Assembly (NCBI GenBank): GCA_030710605.1
Contig: CP092876.1
Location: forward strand, 91,264,890-91,328,889
DNA: 64,000 nt
Source of the DNA: Cordylochernes scorpioides
Lineage: Eukaryota > Arthropoda > Arachnida > Pseudoscorpiones > Chernetidae
Direction of reading: 5' to 3'
The translations under genes were made by a program, and so were the position numbers. The notes under the pieces are model-generated. The model saw only the letters and a list, made by a program, of their open reading frames with translations, was not told where the DNA came from and ran no database searches. The stretch's first letter is position 1; every line of letters begins with the position of its first letter. Shown here one piece after another: positions 20,485-31,364 of this stretch.

Positions 20485-22258
20485 GACGCAGTGAAGGGTA
20501 AAGGAAGAGGGTCTGAATTGGTTTCTGCAAAGGACATCTCAGGAGTCCTGCCCTGCAATACGAGCTTAGAAGCGAAGTATTGTTTTCAGGGTTCAACAAT
20601 CTCAAGATGCCCTGTAAGTAGCATTAGATCAGATGGGCAAAAAGCGTGAAGATCGAAGGAGAGGTATGTATTGAGAGAATATGGAAAAGAAAAGCTGCTG
20701 AGAGAGGTTAAAAAGAGATGGAGGCTCAAGAGCTGCGCTGCTGTCGGTGATTGAGTTCGACCAGTTAAAAAATAAAAGAAAAATGAGTGGGCGCATCATG
20801 CTGATGATGGGGATGGGTCGAGCGTGAGAAAAAAAAATATCTCGCTGATTACCCAAGCTCTCCTTTTGGAGTTAACATGGGGTGGAAGAGTGTACCAGGT
20901 CAATGAATCATTACAAAAAAAATTGTTGACGAGCAGGAGTCTCAGGAACCGTTGAAGAGGTTAGAGGATCGAGGTAGAATGTCAAAACAGGGTTCGACTG
21001 TTGCCATTGATCGATTGAACCCGGGTTTGAGGAAAAAAGAATGAAATGAAGAATGCTGGGACAGTGACCTGGGTGTAAATAAAAAATATATAAAAATAAG
21101 CCATGGATTTTCCTGAATACACCATCAGGATGGGATGGCGAGGAAGGAGTAGTCCACTGGGGCAAATCAATAAAAAAAAAAGTCGGCGAACAGGAACTCT
21201 GCGAAGAACGAGGGGTGGTTAGAACGAAGGCATAGAAGGCCTATGGAAAAGGATTAAGAGACGAGAGAAGTATAGAAGGCAGAGTTGGAAGGATCAAGAT
21301 ATGAGAAGGGACAGTTGGTAGAAAGGCGTCACTGTTAAAACAAATTTTTTAAAGTTAAATTATCTTAGACGTAGGCAATGGAAAATAAAACAAATGATGT
21401 CAAAGAATATAAGGTTTCAGATGATGTTTTATAGGTTCCTAATGGTTTAGCTGTTTAGGGATGGAAGGAAAAGAATTATCATAATGTAAAAAAAAATATT
21501 TAAAAATATATGGATTGAATCTACAATATAAAATAGCACACATCAAGGATCGTGAAAATATAAATGAATAAGATTTAAAAATATAGTGAGTATTTAGGTT
21601 AGTGTGTTCCCCACGTGATGCAATGCTTATAAACGCAAATTAGACGATGTTTGGAAAAGTCAAAAGTGGTAAATAAATTGAAATGCCATTATGGTTTTTT
21701 ATATATATAATTATAATTTCAGAGGCGTCTCACATGTTGAGAGATAGAAAAAGGAAAACAACCTTATCAAAAGTAGTAAAATGTTACTACTTATAATGGA
21801 TATCTGAAGGTTCAGAGTGACGCAGTGGTGAAAAGAGAGGAAGTTTGAGTTGATTTTTTCAATGACGTTCGGCAATGCAATACCTGCCTGTGAAAGTGAG
21901 GTATTGTTTTCCTTGACCGAACTCCCAAGACGTTCCATAATCAACATTAGATCAGACGGGGGTGGTAAGTAAGTTGAAAGTGGAGGAATGGGAAAGGTGG
22001 AGTCAAGAGTTGCTCTGTTGCAATGATGATTGAGCTCGGATGAAAATGAAAAAAAAAAATAATAATAAAATGGTAAAAATGATGGTTGTAATGATGATCC
22101 GAACGTTGAGAAAAAAAAACTCGAACTGGTCGCCTGAGCTCGCTATTGGGAAGTGCACAGCGAGGAAGGTTGAGCCAGCTGGTTGAATCAAAAATTTAAA
22201 AATAAATAAAATTTGTTTGGCGAACAAGAGACTCTTGACTAGAAGGGTGAGGATTGTA
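20485..22258. repeat. Long diverged repeat modules inside the LTR-like pair
   Basis: A module of about 450 bp at 20,485-20,960 recurs at 21,806-22,258, with partial copies at 20,995-21,240 and 24,690-24,835. Ordered landmarks are 'gtgacgcagtg', 'gcaatac', a block 'gaagtattgttttc' or 'gaggtattgttttc', 'cattagatcaga', 'gagaaaaaaaa', and 'ggcgaacaagag' or 'ggcgaacaggaact'. No coding is conserved between copies. 21,241-21,805 is AT-rich without features. It may be the non-coding interior of a large non-autonomous LTR element. Confidence 0.55.
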
Positions 22259-22378
22259 AAAGGTAAAGGGTACTGTTACCATTGATGATTGAATAACCAG
22301 ACATTGTTGAATGTGTAAGATTGTTGTGTGATGTGCTGGTGTGGCTTGTGGAAAGGCTGCTGATAAATTATAATTAAA

Positions 22379-23132
22379 ACTAGCGGATGTGCCCGGCTTC
22401 GCCCGGGTTTTACCCGAGTGAATGTTTGTCTAACGAACATTTGTTAAAACAATTCTCTTTAAACTTATAAAACGTACTCGGCTTCGCCCGGGGTTTTACC
22501 CGAGTAAAGGTTTGTCTAGCGAACATTTGTTAAAACAATTCTCTAAAAACTTATTAAAAAATAAAAAAGATATATTTTGATAATTTGAAACTCGCAAATT
22601 TGAATCTCTCGATAAAGTGAACATTTTTTCCCGGTCCCTGTGTGCCTTGCCATCCTGAATTTTGTCTTTCCTAATTTTCAACATTAGAAAATCATAGTTT
22701 TATCTAGTGAACATTTTTTCCCGGTCCCTTGAGAAATACTCGATAAGTTGAATAAAATCAATATTAATTGGTTCCCTCGGTAATTGGAAGTTAAATGAAT
22801 AGTATCTTCGCCTTGGAATTGTATCATTATTCTTGTCGCAAATAAATTGCCGTGTCATCCTGAGATAATCTTACTTTTGATAAATAATATTTAAGATAAC
22901 AAACTTAGTGATAAGAAAACTTGTTATCATCGTCACAATGGGGGCGCTGCTTGCGAGTTAAATCTACAAATCTGCAAATAACTCTAAGGATATTCAAGAT
23001 ATTCATGAAATTATTTTTCAAAAACCTTCCCGGTGATATACCTAATAATATCCCAAAATTTCACGGCGATTGGATGTATGGTTTTTGAATCTATAGAGTA
23101 CAGACAGACAGACATTCAATTTTATATATATA
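22379..23132. repeat. CCCGGCTTCGCCCGG-type interspersed repeat
   Basis: The head 'tagcggatgtgcccggcttc' occurs twice close together (22,381 and 22,471, the second shortened). Middle and tail modules follow, ending 'gacagacattcaatttta' at about 23,130. Same family as 17,981-18,826. Confidence 0.7.
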
Positions 23133-23173
23133 AGATAATATAGAAGAGTTTTAAAAATTGTAAGAAAAAAAAA

Positions 23174-23244
23174 TGCATCGGCCGGGAATCGAACCCGGGC
23201 CGCCCGCGTGGCAGGCGAGCATTCTACCACTGAACCACCGATGC
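23174..23244 (-). tRNA. tRNA-Gly (GCC)
   Basis: Read on -, it begins GCATCGGTGGTTCAGTGG, with acceptor stem GCATCGG pairing with CCGATGC before discriminator A (23,174). The anticodon stem CTCGC/GCGGG encloses loop CTGCCAC with anticodon GCC. The T arm is CCGGGTTCGATTCCCGG. Box A (TGGTTCAGTGG) and box B (GGTTCGATTCC) are good RNA polymerase III internal promoters. A T-run of nine follows on the transcribed strand (23,164-23,172) as terminator. No CCA is encoded and there is no intron. The cloverleaf is complete, so the gene may be active although it sits among repeats. Confidence 0.95.
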
Positions 23245-23494
23245 TTTAAAAAATACAAATATTAAGGTATTCATTCCATTCCGGATTAGTCCGCGTAAAA
23301 AAAGTTCTTCAAATGAAAAAAAAAAGAAATAGCCAAAAATACTAATCAAAATGCAGCCGAAAATTTTCCTCAGGTTTATAAAAAGGACATGCAAAATATG
23401 GTACCAATTGGTTCAGTAGTTTTTGAGTTTATCGCTAAACAGACAGACAGACAGAAATTGACTTTTATATATATATAGAGAGATTTACTCTTCA
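23245..23494. repeat. Second interspersed repeat family, 3' part
   Basis: Ends with 'ttggttcagtagtttttgag', then (ACAG)n and 'aaattgacttttatatatat'. The tail type is like the CCCGGCTTCGCCCGG family but the body differs. Such tails are typical of RTE-like LINEs and their SINEs; that is inference. Confidence 0.5.
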
Positions 23495-24308
23495 TATTGT
23501 TGGCTTTTTAACTTAAATTCATTCTTCATTGTTGGCTTTTTATATTACATTCACTCTTCATTGTTGGCTTTTTATCTTACATTCACTCTGTTGGCTTTTT
23601 ATATTACATTTACTCTTCATTGTTGGCTTTTTATCTTACATTCACTCTTCATTGTTGGCTTTTTATATTACATTCACTCTTCATTGTTGGCTTTTTATCT
23701 TACATTCATTCTTCATTGTTGGCTTTTTATCTTACATTCATTCTTCATTGTTGGCTTTTTATATTACATTCACTCTTCATTGTTGGCTTTTTATCTTACA
23801 TTTACTCTTCATTGTTGGCTTTTTATCTTACATTCACTCTTCATTGTTGGCTTTTTATATTATATTTACTCTTCTTTGTTGGCTTTTTATCTTACATTCA
23901 TTCTTCATTGTTGGCTTTTTATATTACATTTACTCTTCATTGTTGGCTTTTTATCTTACATTCACTCTTCATTGTTGGCTTTTTATCTTACATTCATTCT
24001 TCATTGTTGGCTTTTTATATTACATTCACTCTTCATTGTTGGCTTTTTATCTTACATTCATTCTTCATTGTTGGCTTTTTATCTTACATTCATTCTTCAT
24101 TGTTGGCTTTTTATATTACATTCACTCTTCATTGTTGGCTTTTTATCTTACATTCATTCTTCATTGTTGGCTTTTTATATTACATTCACTCTTCATTGTT
24201 GGCTTTTTATCTTACATTCATTCTTCATTGTTGGCTTTTTATCTTACATTCATTCTTCATTGTTGGCTTTTTATATTACATTCACTCTTCATTGTTGGCT
24301 TTTTATAT
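23495..24308 (+). repeat. 32-bp minisatellite, about 25 copies
   Basis: The unit is TCATTGTTGGCTTTTTAT, then MTTACATTCAYTCT, where M is A or C and Y is C or T. Homogeneous, with only a few variant positions (TAT/TCT, CACT/CATT/TACT). Because 32 is not a multiple of 3 and the unit has no stop in any + frame, all three + frames stay open for 230-268 codons. The array interrupts the interspersed repeat that resumes at 24,309. Confidence 0.95.
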
Positions 24309-24665
24309 CATATAGAAAATCATAGTTTTCTCTAGTGAACATTTTTTCCCGTGTCACATTGCCGTGTCATCCTGAGATAATCTTACTTTTGATAAATAAT
24401 GTTTAAGATAACAAACTTAGTGATAAGAAAACTTGTTATCATCGTCACAATGGGGGCGCTGCTTGCGAGTTAAATCTACAAATCTGCAAATAACTCTAAG
24501 GATATTCAAGATATTCATGAAATTATTTTTCTAAAACCTTCCCGGTGATATAACTAATAATATCCCAAAATTTCACGGCGATTGGATGTATGGTTTTTGA
24601 ATCTATAGAGTACAAACAAACAGACAGACAAACAGACAGACAGACATTCAATTTTATATATATAG
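24309..24665. repeat. CCCGGCTTCGCCCGG-family repeat, body and tail only
   Basis: Continues 'agaaaatcatagttttctct', 'gggggcgctgcttgcgag', 'tatcccaaaatttcacgg' and ends (ACAG)n with 'cattcaattttatatata'. It lacks the head module. Confidence 0.65.
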
Positions 24666-24839
24666 ATTATAATGAATGATGTTGTCGGGTGATGGATAAA
24701 AAAAAAGAATCTATGGATTTCCTGAACTCGCTATCGGGAATTGTATACCGAGGAAGGATGGTCCAATAGATGAATTAATAAAAAAAAAGGTTGGCAACAG
24801 GAACCCTATGGGAGACTGTATGAGGTTGAGAGGAAGTGG

Positions 24840-25490
24840 GTTAAGGAGGTCTGAGTGAGTGATATAGGAATATAAGTTTGGGAGATAGAAATAGACGTCA
24901 ATATGAAATAAAAATAATAAGCTAATAATAGCAATGATATAGTAAATAAGACGATCTTAAGGTAATAAAAATATTATACTGTTGAAATATACTCAAATGA
25001 TGTTTAAAAAGCTTTAATTTCTAAAGTTTCAAAATCTATATATGATGACAGAGATGAAAAAATACTCGAATAGTAATAATTGAAATAATTGCTGATGGTT
25101 GAATATTCTAAGATATAATGACTAATGATAAAAGTAACATAAAATGTTTATAATAATGGTGGGGTTTGGATAGTTTATAATGGCTGAGTGGTTGAGGTAA
25201 AGAAAAATAAAACAAAGAAATATGGCATACAAATATAAAAAGGGTGATAGCTTGATTGATTTTAAAAATGGATGGCATTGACGATGATGATTGTAATAAA
25301 GATAAAAGTAACATTAAACGATGGCATTCTAATTCAGAAAAATATTTCGCACTGGGGTTAAAATTGTGTAAAAGTAGTAAAACACACAATGATAATCAGA
25401 TATAAAATAAAGCAAATAAAATGATATGAAAAAAATAAAAGAAAATATAATAATATAAAAGAAATAAAATGATTGTTCTGGTAATAGGAT
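24840..25490. other. No gene; AT-rich, GATAA-rich low complexity
   Basis: Rich in 'aaaatgat' and 'aataataa'. Only a short - ORF by chance. Confidence 0.45.
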
Positions 25491-25499
25491 CGGGAGGCC

Positions 25500-25763
25500 G
25501 AGTTGAGCTCATTGAATTAGCGACAGGGGCTCACCTTTGAGAAGCTCGTGGAGCTTCGCAGACCTGTACATGATGTCGTTCCGGACGGCTTCCATTGCCC
25601 GAAGAAGTGTTCTGTGGATAGGTGCCATAGGAAGGCATAGGCACGTGGAGCCGTCACTTCTTTGAGGGCCTTGGTCAGTCAGTCTACCAAGGTGTCACGC
25701 TGGGCTGGATGTAAGTGGCGGGCACCTCAGAAGCGTCTACGTAGCGTTCCCCGTCTTCGTCCA
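25500..25763 (-). pseudogene. Possible gag start of the LTR-like element, broken
   Basis: Immediately inside the right LTR-like copy on -, ATG at 25,763 opens MDEDGERYVDASEVPATYIQ and stops after SVTPW (25,684). Another frame carries on with LTKALKEVTAPRAYAFLWHL, which looks like protein-coding composition. No family is recognised. Its position, right after the LTR in - orientation, suggests a gag remnant; weakly supported. Confidence 0.3.
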
Positions 25764-25806
25764 TGGTCCTTTGTCCACTGTCCACTGTCGACTTATATGG
25801 GTCTAC

Positions 25807-26258
25807 TGTCGTAAACCCTGGTAAGACAACAAGTGAGTTGGAAGCAGTCGGGGTTGAGTGGCAAGGCGTAAAGAGTGGGAAGTCCGCACGGGACAGTAAG
25901 AACAAAGTTTGGGATCAAAAGAAGCTCTCCTAGTACGTCTCACGTGGCACCAGGACCAGGGGAAAGTTGAGGATTAACTGAGGAAAGCTCGGCGTCCTGC
26001 ATGAAGCCGCGGAGGCAGGGATGAACCAAAACGGCGGCCACGAGGGCCGCCGTGAGATGACCACGGACCTAGTACCGAGCGGGCCTGCCCGAAATATCCA
26101 CTGTAACCTAACTAACTGTCAACATCCCGACCAACGCCCCTTCTTTGTCCCTCTCTGGATCCCCCGGGTGTCCGGTGGCAAGCTGGTGTCACTTTGAGAC
26201 GAATAGAAAAAACGTCATACTTTATTACTTACATATCACATTGTTTAAATTACGATAT
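25807..26258 (-). repeat. LTR-like direct repeat, right copy
   Basis: Begins TGTCGTAAACCCTGGTAAG. See 19,708-20,155. If these are LTRs, the element would span about 6.55 kb (19,708-26,258), - strand, with no recognisable pol. Confidence 0.55.
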
Positions 26259-26289
26259 ATACATATAGATAAAATTTGCGTAGCACTTC

Positions 26290-26880
26290 AGAGGATCAAG
26301 AATCTTTTAAGTCTTCTAATATTCTTCAAATAAAATAAATAAATGATAAGTTAAAAAAACACAGAAGATGCAACACACAGAAAAAAAACATTCAGCTACC
26401 ATCTAAGCCAGAAACAATACACCCTAAAATAAGATATCTTCGAACGGCTCGCCAGAAATCTACACCTGTTTTATACTCGCAGACATATTTAACTAAAATT
26501 GGCTGAAAAGTTTGAATTGAATTTTTAACAATGGACTTTCTCTATGTTATAAAAGAATATAAATAGCTCCATTTGTCAGTGCCACATGTACCCACAGATG
26601 GAGCTATTCATATTTGTTTATTAACAAAGAGAAAGTTCATTATTAAAAATTCAATTCATACATTTCACCCTATTTTAGTTTAATATATCTGCGGGTATAA
26701 AACACGTGTAGATTTCGGGCGAGTCGTTCGAAGATGTCTCATTTTAGGGCGAGTCGTTTCTGTTTACCCTGGTAGCTATATGAATATTTTCTGTGTGTTG
26801 TCATCTTTTGTGCATTTCTTAACTTACCATTTATTTATTTTCTTCAAAGACATTTAAATGTTTGAAGAATTTTGCTCCAA
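26290..26880. repeat. Foldback element of about 590 bp
   Basis: The left arm (about 26,290-26,585) is the reverse complement of the right arm (about 26,597-26,880), with some mismatches. Paired landmarks are 'atttatttattttcttcaa' near both ends, 'cgaacggctcgcc' with 'gggcgagtcgttcg', and 'tagctccat' with 'atggagcta' around a 12-base loop near 26,590. No ORF. This is a MITE or foldback structure. Confidence 0.8.
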
Positions 26881-27479
26881 TGAAGTACTACACAAATTTT
26901 TTACATCTAGATGTATTTATAAAGTCAAAAAGTTATTATTCAGCAAATTGTAAAAATAATATAACTTTACAAAACAATAATTAAGTGTGTTATTTAATCT
27001 ATGTAAATTAAATATATTGTTGTGTAACGTAGAAGATAAATTAAAACAGGAGCTGTCGATGTTTTTGTGTTGTAGTTTGTGTAGTTTTACTCTTAGCATG
27101 AATACAAAGAATAAAAATTTAAAAAAACATGCTCACCCGCACAAGCGTGGTTGGGATAAATTATCTGTTGAAAATATTTAACAAAATAAAATGTATGTTT
27201 AATAATTATTAATAAAAATGTTCACATGAGAATAAATTCCACATTTTCCCACATTTAAAAATGAACAGCGTGCTCTCCAATTGAGGTTATTGAATATTTT
27301 GCATCCTTTGAGCTCTTGATCTTGTCACAGGGCATGATATCGGTTCTTGTTCAAATAATTATTTTTCAGGACATTTTGGCGTTTGAAGTCAAATCAGATA
27401 TTTAATCTTGAAGGAATAGATCTAAATAAGGCTTTGTATCAAGTACTTGTATTGTTTCCTTTGTTTTACGTTCTAGAGA
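26881..27479. other. No gene seen
   Basis: AT-rich. Bases 27,240-27,479 may continue the gypsy relic that follows, but the frame is not readable. Confidence 0.4.
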
Positions 27480-27950
27480 GTTAGCAATGGCCTCAATTTC
27501 ATAATTGATGATGGAAAATTTCCTTTAATACGTTAAGGGGACAAAAGTATTTCTTAATTAACTTTTCCGAGGGTCCCACCTTTCTCACTGGAGTGAAGAG
27601 TCAAACAAGATCTTCCAATGATTATACACAGTTCCATGTTTCGTTATAGTATTCTCTGTCTTTTTCTTGACGGCGATAGAGATGTATTTGTGCAAGGTGC
27701 AGAGCTTCTTCAGGTGTGATAATAAGATGCTGAACATAATCACCAACATCATTGTCCTGATATGAAGGGAGTGAATCCAAAGCGGTTTAGGACTCGCGGC
27801 CATGAACTAGAAAGAAGGGGCTAAAGCCTGTAGTTTTTTGATTAGCGGTGTTATAGGCAAATGTTTCAAAAGGTAGAACTTCGTCCCATTTTTTCTGTTC
27901 CACTCTCTGCAATGAGCTATATACTGACGAATGGTCTCATACATATTTTA
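27480..27950 (-). pseudogene. Gypsy integrase fragment, degenerate
   Basis: Reading on - from about 27,910: VEQKKWDEVLPFETFAYNTA, then TTGFSPFFLVHGRES, a stop, TALDSLPSYQ, EALHLAQIHLYRRQEKDREY, and in another frame LFTPVRKVGPSEKLIKKYF. This is the C-terminal third of a Ty3/gypsy integrase and its chromatin-binding tail, similar in arrangement to gypsy 1 at 16,095-16,560 but a different family. It has stops and frameshifts and no neighbouring domains, so it is a solitary dead fragment. Confidence 0.85.
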
Positions 27951-28440
27951 GGCACATATATGATATATCTATATAATAGAAGTTCTCCGTCTAAGTAATA
28001 TTTTCATAATTCATTCAGTGTAATACCTTGTGGCATGTTTACTTTGTTATTTTTAGAATTTGTGTTCGTTAAGTTTCCTGTGTGTTTAAGATTAGTGTTT
28101 TACAAACAGTGTGAATAAAAGGTTTATAATTTATAATAAATAGACACTAGAATTTAGCGCCATTTAATGAAATTCTCCACAAACTAATGGTTTCCGTTCG
28201 GTGACAAAGCTACAACACTACTTTTGTCAAACGCCTGGAGACCCTCATCAACTTTACTGAAATTTTAGTAACATACCTATCCCATTGACATTTTAAATAA
28301 GTAAAATTACAATCTAATAAGGGTATTGTATATAAATAACAAATAGAAATGACAAATGTAAAGGTATACATGTATGACAGCGCAAGTGTCCTTAGGGGCA
28401 CATAGCGCTTTAAATTGAAATAAAATAAGTATATAAATAA
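27951..28440. other. No gene; small piece of a foldback-type repeat
   Basis: 28,190-28,255 ('tcggtgacaaagctacaaca') resembles the foldback element at 34,683-35,235. The rest is AT-rich. Confidence 0.4.
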
Positions 28441-28691
28441 ACTAGCGGACGAACCCGGCTTCGCCCGGGTTTTACCCGAGTAAAGGTTTGTCTAACGAAT
28501 CTCTCGATAAAGTGAACATTTTTTCCCGGTCCCTTTAAAAATACTCGATAAGTTGAATAAAATCAATATTAATTGTTTCCCTCGGTAATTGGAAGTTAAA
28601 GGAATAGTATCTTGCCTTGGAATTGTATCATTATTCTTGTCTCAAATAAATTGCCGTGTCATCCTGAATTTTGTCTTTCCTAATTTTCTAC
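28441..28691. repeat. CCCGGCTTCGCCCGG-type repeat, left part, split by gypsy 3
   Basis: Head 'actagcggacgaacccggct' and middle 'tcctgaattttgtctttcc'. The right part continues after the retrotransposon at 33,070 ('attacaaaatcatcg'), exactly as the undisturbed copy near 18,380-18,420 reads. Confidence 0.75.
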
Positions 28692-28895
28692 TGTAATATA
28701 CCTTATAATCATATTATAATCTACTCTGTTTCATTAATTTATTTTTGATTGTTTGGATTTGGCAGCACTGTAATGATTGTTGTTGTTAAGAATCTATTTA
28801 AAAAGTGTATGTTTGACATTAGAAAGATATATAATTAAAATTTGTTTATTAATTTAATAAAGCATATTAATTTATTTAATCGAAGAAACATCACA
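28692..28895 (+). repeat. Gypsy 3 left LTR
   Basis: 204 bp, TG...CA ends, partner of 32,858-33,069 (212 bp). Confidence 0.92.
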
Positions 28896-28898
28896 AAA

Positions 28899-29815
28899 AT
28901 GGCGCAGCCGACAGAATCGATCATCCTGCATTTTAAGAATAAAAAGGTAATTGGCTATAGCTTTAACCCTGATGCTAATGTTCTATCTATCCCTGAAGAG
29001 TTTCAATTGCCCATTTATCACGAGCTCGTGTTTAAATGTGGAAAGAATCTAACTTCTTATTATTTAGAAAGGGGGGGGGGGGATTCTAATAGATTTGTTA
29101 AAGTTCCATCAAAAATAATTGAAATATACAAAAATCGATCATTTGAAGATTTACAAATTTGCGTAATGGATGAGGAGGAATTAGATGCAAAATCTCTATT
29201 AACAGAAGACAATTTTAGCAAATTGATAACTACTGTAGCAGAACAACAAAACTAGTTAATTCTTTAGTTCAAAATTTAAGTTTAAACCAGCATGAATATG
29301 CATCAAGACATGTCGAAATGAAAGCACCTGAATTCTCCGGTAATAACTTAGATCCAGCCACTTGGATAACCCTATATGAAAATGTCTGTGCAAATAATGG
29401 TTGGGTAAAAGATCAATCCAAAATATATGGTATGAGAAACTACCTAGGGGGAACTGCACAATTGTGGTTCGATAGCAGACTTGCTGATGAATGCATCTTT
29501 AGCTGGGAAACATGGAAAGAAGATTTTGTATCCTCATTTGGGGATAACCCCATAGATAAATATGATAGGGCGTTCAAGTGGAGATATCGAGGCGGCTCTC
29601 TAATCGATTACTTCCACCAAAAACAAAGAAAAATGCGATTAGGGATGCCCGGCTTAAGTGAAAAGCTATTGATAATTGGAGTGATTCACGGGCTACCCCC
29701 AGATATGCAGAATCAGTTGTCTACTGTGAAAATCGAAAACAAAGAGACTCTTCTGCGGCTGCTGAAAAATATCCTTCCCAGTTTGGAGAAAAAACCTTTT
29801 GAATCCAAGCCCTAA
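28899..29815 (+). pseudogene. Gypsy 3 gag
   Basis: The first plausible ATG (28,899) overlaps the primer-binding site and gives MAQPTESIILHFKNKKVIGY. The frame ends at 29,253-29,255 (after VAEQQN). A shifted frame continues the capsid-like domain: MKAPEFSGNNLDPATWITLY (29,318 on), IYGMRNYLGGTAQLWFDSRL and the usual gag end-of-domain region, to a stop at 29,813. A run of twelve G (29,071-29,082) lies in the first part. No zinc knuckle is seen. The change of frame at about 29,255 is either a mutation or a read error. Confidence 0.88.
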
Positions 29816-29833
29816 CAGACAACTGGCAACACA

Positions 29834-31364
29834 GTGGTCAAAAAGCCAGCCTATTTTGCCCAACTTGATCAAATTGAGGAGGCATCACAGACAATGAACA
29901 ATCAAAATAATTCTGTCTTCTCTTCAAAAAAACTAAATTTAGAGGGTTGTTCGATCCCGATGACAAAATCGATCCTATTTTTGTCTTGCAAAAGTCCCGA
30001 TTCTATGTTGCCCGTTATTATAAATGGTGTAAAACTTGTTGCTTTCTTGGATCCAGGTTCTTCTATCAATCTAATGAGAAGAGACCTTTTGGCCAAATAT
30101 AAATGGAAAAGTTATCCATCAGAGACCACGATAACAACGATTGACGAAAGTCATGTCCGAGCTACTGAGAATATTGAGGTGGAACTTCAGGTTGACGATC
30201 AACAGAGAATGATGACGGCGACAATATTGAGGGAGATGCCATTCGAACTGTTAATAGGAAAGCCCACCATGAGGGATCTCCGAATTCAATGGAACTTTGG
30301 GACTGATGAGATTAAGTGCTTGTCTTTGCGGTCAAAAGAAGTTATTTTTACCAGTGATGACCTGATCACTATATTCCCCAAGCTTTGCAATGTCTCCAAA
30401 AAGGAATTACCATTGCACGAGATCGACTTTCTATTGAAGCCCAATAATAACATCGTGGCATGTAAACCTTACCCTATGTCAGATCACAAGAGAGCATGGA
30501 CTGCTGGAAAAATCAAGGAGATGTTAGATGGGGATATTATTACTCCTTCTACTTCTGAGTACACATCACCTTGTATTCTAGTTCCTAAAACGGACTCGTC
30601 CTACCGACTCTGTATTGACTATCGACAGTTGAATAAAGAGACCCTTTTGCATCCCTTTTCCTTTTCCTAAAATCGACTCAATCATTAATAAATTTGGGGG
30701 TTATCGATACTTTGCAAAAATTGATTTGAAGGATGGGTTTTGGCAAGTCGGTCTAACTAAAGCCACGAGAAAGTTTTCTGCTTTTGTAGTACCTGATGGA
30801 CTTTATGAGTTTAAGAGACTACCGTTCGGATGGAAAAATTCACCTCCTAGATTTCAAAGGGTTATGAGCGAGATGTTGGCTGATTTATTGGAACTCAGAG
30901 TGGTTGTTTACATTGACGACATTTGTTGTGGCGCCCCAACCCTTGAAGAATGTGCTTCCCTCACTTACAAAGTTCTCAATAGTCTGAATCAATATAATAT
31001 GACAGTGAACTTGGGCAAGTGCCAAATTTGTGTATCTGAGGTGGAACTTTTAGTTAGAATTATCAACGGTAATTCGAAGCAAATAAAGGAGGAAGTAATC
31101 GAAAAGGCTAAACTCATGAAACGCCTATATAATCTTAAGTCACTACAATGTTTTACTGGATTTACAGGTCATTTTCGGACCTATATACCAAACTATGCCA
31201 CGATAGTTCGACCGTTGGACAACCTGAAGAAAAAAGATTCTAGTTTTATGTGGTCTGATAAATGTGAAGAGGCCTATTCAAAACTTATTGATATCATCAC
31301 GTCAAAACCAATACTGGCAATCCCGGATGAGTCATTGCCTTATGAAATGTCAACAGATGCTTGA
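29834..31364 (+). pseudogene. Gypsy 3 protease and reverse transcriptase
   Basis: The protease motif reads VAFLDPGSSINLM near 30,040-30,080, with Pro where active enzymes have Thr (D-T/S-G). RT starts CKPYPMSDHKRAWTAGKIKE, IITPSTSEYTSPCILVPK and LCIDYRQLNKET. A frameshift near 30,665 is followed by YFAKIDLKDGFWQV, PFGWKNSPPRFQ and the active site VVVYIDDICCG (about 30,900-30,932). It ends with TGA at 31,362 inside the start of RNase H. Confidence 0.92.

Noticed and set aside
23042..23230. Short - ORF reading VECSPATRAARVRFP
   Set aside because: It is the tRNA-Gly gene read as protein, a well-known false ORF.
23495..24308. Regular short repeats suggestive of a CRISPR array
   Set aside because: Units are contiguous with no unique spacers, and the genome is eukaryotic.
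23529..24335. Three overlapping + strand ORFs of 231-268 codons, apparently hydrophobic membrane proteins
   Set aside because: They are one 32-bp minisatellite read in three frames; no start context, no domain.
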